Source of the DNA: Balneolaceae bacterium | GTDB taxonomy: Bacteria > Bacteroidota > Rhodothermia > Balneolales > Balneolaceae | Length of the DNA stretch: 22,555 nt | Direction: 5' to 3' | Assembly: GCA_007129085.1 (NCBI GenBank) | Contig: SKWF01000271.1 | Location: forward strand, 1-22,555 | Part shown: positions 15,746 to 22,555 of the stretch, piece after piece | Numbering within the stretch: position 1 is the first letter of the stretch | Layout: the number at the start of each line of letters is the position of its first letter | Program-made: the position numbers and the translations under genes | Notes under the pieces: generated by a model | The model's input: the letters and a program-made list of their open reading frames with translations, nothing else | What the model was told of the DNA's origin: nothing | Database searches by the model: none

Positions 15746-17521
15746 TTAGTCCTCAACTGTGATTGCCATAATCTCTTCAACGCTAGTTAATCCGTTTTTA
15801 ATTCTCTCTCTACCGGATGCACGCAATGTAAGCATTCCATTTTTAATTGCATTTTCTTTAATCCGCTCCTCATCAATCTCTCCACCGGATTCTAATATGA
15901 TTCGTTTAACTTCCTTAGTAAAATAGAGTGCCTCCATAATAGCAGCTCGGCCTTTATAACCAGTATCGTGGCACTTTTCACAACCAACAGGTTTATAAAA
16001 TGTATTTTCCTCTATCTCTTCATCCGTAAACCCTATCCCCCTCAATGTCTCCGGATGTGGTTCGTACACCTCTTTACAGCTACAAAGCCGTCGAACCAAA
16101 CGCTGGGCCATAATTAAGTTAACCGCGTTTGCGATCAAAAACGGTTCGATTCCCATTTTATAGAGACGTGAAACCGCACTAGGAGCATCATTTGTGTGGA
16201 GTGTGGAAAATGTTAAGTGACCTGTATTAGCCATTTTAATGGCTACCTCTGCAGTTTGAAGGTCACGCATCTCACCCACGAGTACAATATCAGGGTCATG
16301 CCGCAGAATACCTCGAATAGCCTGTTCAAACGACATGTTATTACTAATTTTAAGCTGTCGGGCCCCCTGGATTAGGTACTCTACAGGCTCCTCAACAGTT
16401 AGTACATTTTTAGTGGGGTCGATTACATAATAGAGAGCCGCTACCAATGTGGTAGACTTACCGCTTCCTGTAGGACCGGTAATAATTACAATTCCAGACG
16501 GCTTTTCAATAGCTTTTACAAAATCTTCTTTTGCTTTTTTCTGCAACCCTAAAATATTCAGATCCGTTATCACTTCTCTATCATCCAAAATTCGGATCAC
16601 AACCGACTCAAACTTCCGCTCGAACTGTGCTCCTACCATAGGCATGATGGAAACTCGGTATCGAATATTGTGGCCATCAACCGGTCGCTGAATAAATCCA
16701 TCCTGAGAACTATCGCGTTCAAATCGGTCAACGTTTCGAGTTTTATCTTTAACAACAGCGATAATTGCCTCAGGTTTTACGCTTTTTTGCTGATGCCAAA
16801 GCTGAAGTTTACCATCAGTCCGAAATCGAATATCTGTTGTTGTGTTTCCACTGGGAATAATATGCATATCACTAACCCCTCGGCGAACACCTTCAACCAG
16901 CATTCCCTCAATAAGAGAGTTGAGCATACTCTGGTTGATTTCTGCATCTATCTCATCCTCATCAACATCTTCCTCAACATCTGAGATTTGCCCCTGTTCC
17001 ATGTCGATATCTTCGAGCAGATCCAGGAATTCATTTTTCTGCTCGTAAACTTTGGAGAGTATGTCATCAATTAGCTCATATCGGCAATAACTTATATCAA
17101 ACTCTTTAAAGTTGAGTTTTGATATAATACTTGAAAGCTTGGGATCGGATGGATCTGCTGCGGCTATAGTAAGGGTCTTTGAGGTTTTTTTAACCGGTAT
17201 CGCTTTTTGGTGGACAAGCTCATCTATAATTTCTTTGGGAAGATCCTCTACATACTTTTTAATCTTCTGAATTTTAGCCTCATCGAGCTTTTCAACGCCC
17301 TCAAAGACCTCATCAAACGCATAAATATCGGCGATGGCTTTCATTATCGTGTGCCGATCCAAGTTTAAATCCTGATGCAGAATTTGCCCCAGCCTTCTTG
17401 ATGATTCATCCGGCTCTTCCGAAAGTATTTTTATAGCCAGATCAAGCTGATCTTCATCTACAATACCTCTGCTAAGCAGAAGATTACCGATATGTGTTTT
17501 TGTATTTACCTTACCCATCAA
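15746..17521 (-). CDS. pilB: PilB/GspE-type assembly ATPase
   Basis: 591 residues. The N-terminus (about 1-160) carries MshEN/T2SSE-N-type repeats (IGNLLLSRGIVDEDQLDLAI, LPKEIIDELVHQKAIPVKK). An acidic linker (about 170-195, EEDVDEDEID) follows, then the hexamer motor. Walker A GPTGSGKSTT is at about 349-358, the Asp box VEEPVEYL is intact, Walker B is DPDIVLVGEMRD, and the His box is TGHLTFSTLHTNDA. A four-cysteine zinc motif of this subfamily is present (C-S-C near 479 and C-E-K-C near 512). The protein powers pilus extension, or pseudopilus assembly if this is a secretion system. ATG at 17518 is an alternative start. It is the first gene of the operon. MshEN domains often bind c-di-GMP, but I did not establish the binding motif here. 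Confidence 0.93.
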   Translation of the reverse strand: MMGKVNTKTHIGNLLLSRGIVDEDQLDLAIKILSEEPDESSRRLGQILHQDLNLDRHTIMKAIADIYAFDEVFEGVEKLDEAKIQKIKKYVEDLPKEIIDELVHQKAIPVKKTSKTLTIAAADPSDPKLSSIISKLNFKEFDISYCRYELIDDILSKVYEQKNEFLDLLEDIDMEQGQISDVEEDVDEDEIDAEINQSMLNSLIEGMLVEGVRRGVSDMHIIPSGNTTTDIRFRTDGKLQLWHQQKSVKPEAIIAVVKDKTRNVDRFERDSSQDGFIQRPVDGHNIRYRVSIMPMVGAQFERKFESVVIRILDDREVITDLNILGLQKKAKEDFVKAIEKPSGIVIITGPTGSGKSTTLVAALYYVIDPTKNVLTVEEPVEYLIQGARQLKISNNMSFEQAIRGILRHDPDIVLVGEMRDLQTAEVAIKMANTGHLTFSTLHTNDAPSAVSRLYKMGIEPFLIANAVNLIMAQRLVRRLCSCKEVYEPHPETLRGIGFTDEEIEENTFYKPVGCEKCHDTGYKGRAAIMEALYFTKEVKRIILESGGEIDEERIKENAIKNGMLTLRASGRERIKNGLTSVEEIMAITVED

Positions 17522-17763
17522 CGTACATTTATAAATCTATATGCAGTAATAGCAATGAATGACAGCCACTAATCTATAACAGTAAATCTAAAAAAACGAA
17601 ATCTATATTTCATCGACCTTTAATATAGGCAGTGAAAGTCTACTGAACCTAATTGTTAGAATCGAAATTAAAAAATGGGATTTTAAAACACCGGGCCGAT
17701 GAACATCTACCGGTCATTAGTATGCAACTACACTTACAATGAAGAACAACCAATATAATAGAC

Positions 17764-17800
17764 ATAAAAAAAGGGCGATTACATAACGTAAACGCCCTTT
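17764..17800 (-). terminator. rho-independent terminator after tRNA-Ser
   Basis: On the minus strand, AAAGGGCG and CGCCCTTT form an outer stem with a T-T mismatch, then TTAC/GTAA with a GTTAT loop. A run of seven T follows (A-run around 17765-17771 on the plus strand). It lies 3 bases past the tRNA 3' end. It is a strong, classic terminator and also closes any read-through from the upstream halogenase-like operon. Confidence 0.9.
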
Positions 17801-17803
17801 CTG

Positions 17804-17892
17804 CGGAGGGGGAGGGATTCGAACCCTCGGTACCTCGTAAAAGGTACACTCGCTTTCCAGGCGAGCCCGATCGACCACTCTGGCACCCCTCC
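17804..17892 (-). tRNA. tRNA-Ser (anticodon GGA)
   Basis: 89 bases, reading serine codons UCC and UCU. Acceptor stem GGAGGGG (17886-17892) pairs with CCCCTCC (17805-17811), with discriminator G at 17804. The anticodon stem CTCGC/GCGAG holds the loop CTGGAAA with anticodon GGA. A long variable arm (TGTACCTTTTACGAGGTACC) marks a class II tRNA. The T arm is GAGGG-TTCGAAT-CCCTC. CCA is not encoded (CAG follows), so the tail must be added by the nucleotidyltransferase. It is flanked by its own promoter and terminator. Confidence 0.97.
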
Positions 17893-17907
17893 ATTAATCA
17901 AGAGGCG

Positions 17908-17938
17908 CAAAGATAGCAGTTAGTTTCGCTACTATCAA
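17908..17938 (-). promoter_or_regulatory. Bacteroidota-type promoter of tRNA-Ser
   Basis: On the minus strand, TTG (CAA at 17936-17938) is followed by exactly 20 bases and then TATCTTTG (CAAAGATA at 17908-17915). This fits the Bacteroidota primary sigma consensus TTG-N19/21-TAnnTTTG in full. The tRNA begins 15 bases past the -7 element. It is the best promoter in the window and supports placement of the organism. Confidence 0.8.
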
Positions 17939-17984
17939 TCAAATTGAGAGAACTATTTATACTCATTTTATCACGCATCTGTAT

Positions 17985-19493
17985 TCACATTTCCACAGCA
18001 GTGTGATGGTACAAGTTTTTGTTTAATGGGTTCATCAAACCGACACTATTATACGGCTCTATGCGCTGTTTTACACTCTCTACAAACAATTGTACAGCCT
18101 CATAATCGCTTTTATTATCAAGTCGTAATGAGTCGGAGTATACCGAGTTAACTAGCCGGAATAAATTTTCGTGATCTGCACCTAAAAATCCTTTCGGTGT
18201 TTGGCCGGATAAATATGTTTGTTCAAAATATATAGAACAGACAAAATAGAGCATCGTATATGCCCGAAACAGATCAGGGTTGAATCGAAACCTGTAACAG
18301 CCCGCCACAAGAAGATCAATCATCTTAAGCTCTTTTTTAAATAAGCTTTCAAACTCTTTTAACTGATCCATTACGTCCGTATCAGATGGTTTATGGTCTT
18401 TAAAAATTTTCAATACACGCTGCACGCCAATTAAAGAGTGTGCTATACCGGTACTGTGCAGTGGATCAACAAAACCTGCGGTGTGATGCAGAGCCAGCCA
18501 CCCCCTGCCCTGCAGTCGATCCAGAACTCTCTGCAGTCGTTCAGTTTTATACAATTTCCCCGGCAGTTCCGAAATTTCAGAAGTGGCAAATAACTTATTC
18601 ACAGAAGGGTATTTCGATAACGCATTTTGCCATACATTCTCAGGATTACCAGCTGGAACTCCTCCATCAAAAACTATACCCGCACTTACTTTTTCAGTAT
18701 TAAATCGAAGCATCCACATCCACCCCTCTTCGATAATATGGTGCAACGCTGAAAGATCAGGATTATAAGGCCGTTGGTGTGAAGTGCATCTGCCGTTTAG
18801 TTTTAGCAGATCATTCCATTTCAAAACTCCATCAAAATGAGAAAAGAGAGCCGATGAATTTGTTTCGAAATTGGCATGAGTGCTATTCGTGTTGAACATC
18901 ATACCGGAAAATCTTGGCGAACCGGTAGCGTCGATTATAAACGTGGTTTCAACTACTACTTTTTCGCTACTTTTATTGTTTACAGTTTCAACAGACCAAA
19001 ATTGAGAATCTTTTCTGTTAACTTTTTTGATCTCTGTATTATCAACGTACTTAACTCCCAAATCGACCATTTTCTGAGTTAAAAATGTATCCAAATCCGG
19101 TCGATACCAATTGGTATCGGAATTTTCATTATCAACACTCGCGGCAACCATCAATTCATTTTCGTGAGTGTCTGTGTCTTCAAACGGTTGGTTGGGTTGA
19201 TGGAAATAGTAACTGAATCCACGTTTGATACCACAGCCTATTTGTGAGTGATTTTCTTGCCAGCTTCCATATCGAGATAGAGATTTCAGCCACTCCAGTT
19301 CATACTCTTCTGCTATAGATCGCAACAACATATCTGCAATAGGCGTGGATGACTCTCCGATTGAAAAACGAGGATGACTTTCTCTCTCAACCACTATTAC
19401 GTCATACCCCAATTTTGTTAACCCCATAGCTGTTAAAGCTCCGGAAAACCCACAGCCGACTATCAAAAAATCGTGCTTTTTTTTATCAGCCAT
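17985..19493 (-). CDS. flavin-dependent halogenase-family FAD oxidoreductase
   Basis: 502 residues. The N-terminal Rossmann motif G13-C-G-F-S-G18, with E36 ending the second strand, binds FAD. IGES (45-48) and the K90 segment (GCGIKRGFSYYFH) match flavin-dependent halogenases, where a lysine activates hypohalous acid. The tunnel motif F341-V-D-P344-L-H-S347-T-G349 is complete. The diagnostic WxWxIP, however, reads W258-M-W260-M-L-R263, so Ile and Pro are replaced. FADH2-dependent halogenases chlorinate or brominate tryptophan, pyrrole or phenol rings. With the altered motif, this protein may be a halogenase on an unknown substrate, or a hydroxylase or dehydrogenase of the same fold. It is the third gene after the asparagine-synthetase-like and radical SAM genes (42-base gap), so it is likely a tailoring step. 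No flavin reductase is present in the window. Confidence 0.75.
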   Translation of the reverse strand: MADKKKHDFLIVGCGFSGALTAMGLTKLGYDVIVVERESHPRFSIGESSTPIADMLLRSIAEEYELEWLKSLSRYGSWQENHSQIGCGIKRGFSYYFHQPNQPFEDTDTHENELMVAASVDNENSDTNWYRPDLDTFLTQKMVDLGVKYVDNTEIKKVNRKDSQFWSVETVNNKSSEKVVVETTFIIDATGSPRFSGMMFNTNSTHANFETNSSALFSHFDGVLKWNDLLKLNGRCTSHQRPYNPDLSALHHIIEEGWMWMLRFNTEKVSAGIVFDGGVPAGNPENVWQNALSKYPSVNKLFATSEISELPGKLYKTERLQRVLDRLQGRGWLALHHTAGFVDPLHSTGIAHSLIGVQRVLKIFKDHKPSDTDVMDQLKEFESLFKKELKMIDLLVAGCYRFRFNPDLFRAYTMLYFVCSIYFEQTYLSGQTPKGFLGADHENLFRLVNSVYSDSLRLDNKSDYEAVQLFVESVKQRIEPYNSVGLMNPLNKNLYHHTAVEM

Positions 19494-19535
19494 ATTCTAT
19501 CAATATTTTGCAGTACAAACATTTACTTGTTTTAC

Positions 19536-20471
19536 TTAATAACATTTGCATTCTACGGTAGGCAATACAGTTTGGGTGTAGTTCATCTTTTCAATTCTAC
19601 TTTTCCGGGCCCCAATGCAATCATTACAACTTGAAAACTTTTCGAGATCCCAGACGTCACAAAATACCCGCCCTTTTTGAAGTTTCAGCGCTTCATCAAA
19701 TACGGTTTCAAGAGCTGTTAATTTTGGAGGCAAATACTCACCTAGTTTTCGAAGATGATCCATAATGCCGTTTCCATCTCTTGTGGGAATCACCGAACAG
19801 GCCGATACTCCGGCATCGAAAGCAAATTCCACAGATTTCAAACACCACTCTATATTTTCATTCTCGTCGGTTAAAAAAGGGGGATTCAGCAGTATAAACG
19901 CCCGTGTAGAGATGTCGGCTTGTGAAAGAAAGGATACCGCATCGATAAAATCTTTTTTCGTAATCTGTTTGTTCAGCTTTGGCAATACGTTTGGATGTAT
20001 TGATTCCAACCCCATCGCTATTTCAAAACTGCCGGGTAAGCGGTCCTTAAAATCTGTAATAAACCTTCCTATCAATTTCGGATGATTCTCAACAATTACA
20101 TGTTCAAAGCTACTTAACAGACCGGCAATCCGGTCGTAATCTTGGCGGGGAATCGCTTTCCCATCAAAAAAATTACCGCTGTTATACAGTTTTATCACAT
20201 CTGCTTTTGGGAGGCGATCCAGGGCATACTTAATTTGATGTGGAATAGCTCCTTTTGGTGTCGGCTCATCAAGCGTGTGGCGCCAAAGGTCACACATCAC
20301 GCATTTAAACGGACACTCCCGGTTCGTTAAAAATATTGTATTTACCGGTTTGATTCGTCCGTCAGCCTGTATCTCTTTTTCATGAAGAAAAAAGTCCGGT
20401 TCCCACGGGTTCATCTTCTCCTTTGGCGGCCGATACTCTTTAACTACCGAATTGGATATTTCAAATTCCAC
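19536..20471 (-). CDS. radical SAM enzyme with C-terminal cysteine cluster
   Basis: 311 residues. The radical SAM cluster site is C53-P-F-K-C57-V-M-C60, and the glycine-rich and barrel strands follow (VIKLYNSGNFFDG, FEIAMGLESIHP, TRAFILLNPPF). The chemistry is cleavage of S-adenosylmethionine to a 5'-deoxyadenosyl radical in the cytoplasm. The pattern LYNSGNFFD, IVENHPKLI, GLES resembles MiaB/Elp3-type and archaeosine RaSEA-type proteins, so a tRNA or base substrate is possible but not shown. The last 41 residues hold C271, C282-x-x-C285 and C308-K-C310, enough to bind a second iron-sulfur cluster. It starts 35 bases after the asparagine-synthetase-like stop and ends 42 bases before the halogenase-family gene, all on one strand. 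The exact family is uncertain. Confidence 0.85.
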   Translation of the reverse strand: MEFEISNSVVKEYRPPKEKMNPWEPDFFLHEKEIQADGRIKPVNTIFLTNRECPFKCVMCDLWRHTLDEPTPKGAIPHQIKYALDRLPKADVIKLYNSGNFFDGKAIPRQDYDRIAGLLSSFEHVIVENHPKLIGRFITDFKDRLPGSFEIAMGLESIHPNVLPKLNKQITKKDFIDAVSFLSQADISTRAFILLNPPFLTDENENIEWCLKSVEFAFDAGVSACSVIPTRDGNGIMDHLRKLGEYLPPKLTALETVFDEALKLQKGRVFCDVWDLEKFSSCNDCIGARKSRIEKMNYTQTVLPTVECKCY

Positions 20472-20506
20472 CTGCGCACCACCTGGTCGTTGATTATCAA
20501 TTAAAT

Positions 20507-21835
20507 CTACATATAGAGAGAAGCAAAATACTGTCGGTACTCCAATTCAGATTCAGCAAATACTTTTTTAAAATCATCCATAGATACCGTACCGTGCTGC
20601 ATTCGGCGTTTTGGGAATACCGGCATATCCATTCCGGTTATTGCCTTCACACCTCGTTTAACAACTTCGCCTTTGAGTTGATACAGCTTTTCATGATCCC
20701 AATCCGTTAAATCTATAAAGGGAATTCGTTCGGCCACATCAATAACATTCGGCAGAGAGTATGGGCTAAAGGCTTTAAATCCATGCGTTTTAGCCGGGGC
20801 AAATGTTCGAACGTGACCTCGGCTCTGCCCGCCTGAATAGGTAAGTGAGTGTTTAATTTTATCAACGCCCCACCCTTCGTGATATAACAAATGGTTATTC
20901 AGCACGCTGCGAATTGTCAGCTCCGGGTTCTCTTCAATCGGGTACGATCTAAGATTCTCATCCCCACCGTCTCCATCAATTAAGTACTTCCAATCCGGAT
21001 ACTGTTCGCGGATTTTTTTGCAGAGTGCAAGAACCATTGTAGCCGCTTCCACATCACGCTGTTTGTAATCTTCAATTACACGGATGGTTTCTCGGAAATC
21101 GAGGTCAGACAACCCACCTTCGAGAACTTCATGAAAAACTGAGAGATCTAATTGATTTAGAAACTCATGCGCCTGATCAGCATCGGGCCCGTTGTTAATA
21201 TTTAGCGTAAACGCCTTCAGGCGTGATGGTGACTGCCCCATTTGTAAAAGAGTATGATAAAGTACCAAGAACACCGATCCACTATCAATTCCACCCGAAA
21301 ATAGTACGCCAATTGGTTCATTTTTCGGAATTTGTTCGAGCCATTTTTGGCACTCATTGGTCATAGCTCCAACATATGCTTCACCAATTTTATCAAGATC
21401 TGCAGGCAGTTTCTTCTCGCTTGGAACATAATAACGGTTGTAATCTGGATTGGGATCAGGACACCCAACGACATTCAGTTTTACAACATAGTGTGCAGGC
21501 ACCATTCTTGTATAGGCCGGGTTGAACTGATGATGCAGGTCGAGGCTTTTCAGGTACTCGTAAATTTCATCAATCCGTTCAGCAACAATTAACAAAGGAC
21601 CTTGAACCTGCTTAGCCATAAAATAACGCATCGGCCGACCAATTGAGCGAGCCATTGTTACTTGTTCTCCGTCCTTCGTGACAATTGCAAAACTCCCTTC
21701 AATTTCCCCAATCTTCTCACGATCACCTGAAGCAACAATCTGTTCAGCTTCTTCTACAGACATGTTTAATATCTGATTTTCACTAGGATCAATCAGACTT
21801 ACAAAATCATTTAATTTCTTTACCACTTTCGGCAT
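20507..21835 (-). CDS. asparagine-synthetase-like amide ligase lacking the glutaminase cysteine
   Basis: 442 residues from the ATG at 21835. A GTG at 21871 would add 12 residues, but it lies in the T run of the upstream terminator. The C-terminal half is an adenylating synthetase: PP-loop V-L-F-S-G-G-I-D-S-G (around 191-200 of the longer frame), DGDGGDEN (about 299-305), then SPYSLPNVIDVAERIPF and FPKRRMQHGT. The N-terminal half keeps a late piece of the class II glutaminase fold (IEGSFAIVTKDGEQVTMARSIGRPMRYF), but the catalytic Met-Cys start and the first strands are missing. The protein therefore cannot use glutamine itself. It probably activates a carboxyl group with ATP and joins it to an amine, as in beta-lactam synthetases and lasso cyclases. 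It is first in an operon with the radical SAM and halogenase-family genes. The substrate is unknown. Confidence 0.82.
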   Translation of the reverse strand: MPKVVKKLNDFVSLIDPSENQILNMSVEEAEQIVASGDREKIGEIEGSFAIVTKDGEQVTMARSIGRPMRYFMAKQVQGPLLIVAERIDEIYEYLKSLDLHHQFNPAYTRMVPAHYVVKLNVVGCPDPNPDYNRYYVPSEKKLPADLDKIGEAYVGAMTNECQKWLEQIPKNEPIGVLFSGGIDSGSVFLVLYHTLLQMGQSPSRLKAFTLNINNGPDADQAHEFLNQLDLSVFHEVLEGGLSDLDFRETIRVIEDYKQRDVEAATMVLALCKKIREQYPDWKYLIDGDGGDENLRSYPIEENPELTIRSVLNNHLLYHEGWGVDKIKHSLTYSGGQSRGHVRTFAPAKTHGFKAFSPYSLPNVIDVAERIPFIDLTDWDHEKLYQLKGEVVKRGVKAITGMDMPVFPKRRMQHGTVSMDDFKKVFAESELEYRQYFASLYM

Positions 21836-21875
21836 AGATCTTACTACTAAGGCATTAGTTAAAATTTGCACACAT

Positions 21876-21956
21876 AAAAAAATCGTGATATTGATGTAAT
21901 GATTGGAACCAAAGTTCTAAATATGACTTCCTATCCAATCATTACAAATATCACGA
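21876..21956 (-). terminator. terminator with a very long hairpin after the isomerase gene
   Basis: Arms at 21883-21906 and 21935-21956 pair over 22 bases (10 plus 12, with a two-base bulge at 21893-21894; one more A-T pair follows), around a loop of about 28 bases. On the minus strand a run of seven T follows at once (A-run at 21876-21882 on the plus strand). The hairpin starts about 14 bases past the isomerase stop and ends just before the asparagine-synthetase-like gene. It is much longer than a usual terminator stem. Confidence 0.75.
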
Positions 21957-21970
21957 ACTATACTTGAAAT

Positions 21971-22555
21971 TTACTTATTTAAACCCAAAATACGGCGGTT
22001 TAAATCCTCATCCGTACCGGCTCCTGCAAAGTCGTCAAAAGCCTTGTCCGTTACACGTATAATATGATCCTGGATAATTTGAGCACCTTCAATAGCTCCC
22101 TGCTCAGGATGTTTTATACAGCACTCCCACTCCAGAACAGCCCAGCAATCAATTCCATACTGCGAAAGCTTGCTGAAGATTCCGTGAAAGTCGATCTGCC
22201 CATCACCAATAGAACGGAATCGTCCGGGGCGACCTACCCACCCCTGGTATCCACCATAAATTCCACTTTTGCCGGTAGGATTGAACTCGGCATCTTTTAC
22301 GTGGAAACTTTCGATATAATCTTTATAGATATCGATAAAGGTTAAGTAATCCATCTGCTGGAGTAAAAAGTGACTTGGGTCGTACAAAATTCTGGCACGG
22401 GGATGATCTCCTGTAGCCTCTAAAAATTTCTCGTACGTTACGCCATCGTGCAGATCTTCCCCCGGATGGAGTTCATAGCAAACATCCACACCGTGCTCAT
22501 CGAACTCGTTAAGAATCGGCTTCCACAGCCGTGCAAGCTCTGCAAACCCATCATC
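21971..22555 (-). CDS. sugar phosphate isomerase/epimerase, TIM barrel (5' end outside window)
   Basis: The frame is open from the right edge; the GTG at 22489 is not the true start. About 194 residues of a roughly 300-350-residue family remain. The xylose-isomerase-like (AP endonuclease 2) barrel shows its metal ligands: Glu in VCYELHPGED, Asp and His in LYDPSHF, His in SFHVKDAE, and Glu in VLEWECC. SIGDGQIDF and GRPGRF are typical of this subfamily. Such enzymes isomerise or epimerise keto-sugars, and many act with Gfo/Idh-type dehydrogenases in polyol or inositol breakdown. Neither the substrate nor the upstream genes are visible. A long terminator hairpin separates it from the downstream operon. 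Confidence 0.9.
   Translation of the reverse strand, partial: DDGFAELARLWKPILNEFDEHGVDVCYELHPGEDLHDGVTYEKFLEATGDHPRARILYDPSHFLLQQMDYLTFIDIYKDYIESFHVKDAEFNPTGKSGIYGGYQGWVGRPGRFRSIGDGQIDFHGIFSKLSQYGIDCWAVLEWECCIKHPEQGAIEGAQIIQDHIIRVTDKAFDDFAGAGTDEDLNRRILGLNK

Noticed and set aside
15732..15780. Sixteen-codon N-terminal extension of the cNMP protein
   Set aside because: It overlaps the end of the pilB gene, and the ATG at 15732 follows the pilB stop by 13 bases, which is the natural spacing.
17649..17894. 81-codon ORF beginning MEGCQSGRSGSPGKRV on the minus strand
   Set aside because: It is the translation of the tRNA-Ser gene and its terminator; the RNA fold is complete, so this is not a protein gene.
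20507..21871. Lasso-peptide cluster based on the asparagine-synthetase-like gene
   Set aside because: No precursor peptide, no transglutaminase-like B protein and no transporter are present; the neighbours are a radical SAM and a halogenase-family gene.
1..22555. Insertion sequence, prophage or integrase-related element
   Set aside because: I found no transposase, integrase or terminal repeat pair. The tRNA-Ser gene shows no nearby direct repeat of its 3' end that would mark an attachment site.

Overview
The window is a chromosomal segment of about 40% G+C (by eye) from a bacterium that looks like a member of the Bacteroidota/Balneolota (FCB) group, most likely a Balneolaceae-like organism. 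The grounds are a tRNA promoter of the Bacteroidota form (TTG, 20 bases, TATCTTTG), weak Shine-Dalgarno sites at most genes, and the gene types. The phylum is firmer than the family. Two genes are cut by the window edges.

Layout. (1) 1-2763, plus strand: the end of a MoxR-type AAA+ ATPase, then a membrane-anchored von Willebrand A protein. (2) 2764-3184: noncoding, with inverted repeats and two likely terminators. (3) 3185-5460, minus strand: adenine phosphoribosyltransferase (apt), a small lipoprotein and an exported coiled-coil protein with a C-terminal membrane anchor. (4) 5538-6008, plus: tRNA adenosine deaminase (tadA). (5) 6019-8404, minus: a PlsC-type acyltransferase followed by a fusion of a degenerate alpha/beta hydrolase with a DedA/VTT membrane domain. 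(6) 8566-9378, plus: an alpha/beta hydrolase with an intact triad. (7) 9386-17521, minus: a compact type IV pilus-like operon, in transcription order PilB ATPase, stand-alone cyclic-nucleotide-binding-type protein, PilT-like ATPase, PilM-PilN fusion, PilO-PilP fusion, and a secretin with a C-terminal SPOR domain. (8) 17804-17892, minus: tRNA-Ser(GGA) with its own promoter and terminator. (9) 17985-21835, minus: an operon of an asparagine-synthetase-like protein without the glutaminase cysteine, a radical SAM enzyme and a flavin-dependent halogenase-family protein. (10) 21971 to the right edge, minus: the C-terminal part of a sugar phosphate isomerase/epimerase, ending at a very long terminator hairpin.

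How the genes work together. The pilus-like operon encodes two hexameric motor ATPases, an inner-membrane alignment complex reduced from four proteins to two by fusion, and an outer-membrane secretin that may hold peptidoglycan through SPOR instead of AMIN. No pilin, PilC platform or prepilin peptidase lies in the window, so the machine must be completed elsewhere. The three-gene operon at 17985-21835 looks like a small tailoring or biosynthetic unit; its product cannot be read from the sequence. These two operons hold the most unusual features of the window. The other genes are mostly housekeeping or envelope functions.
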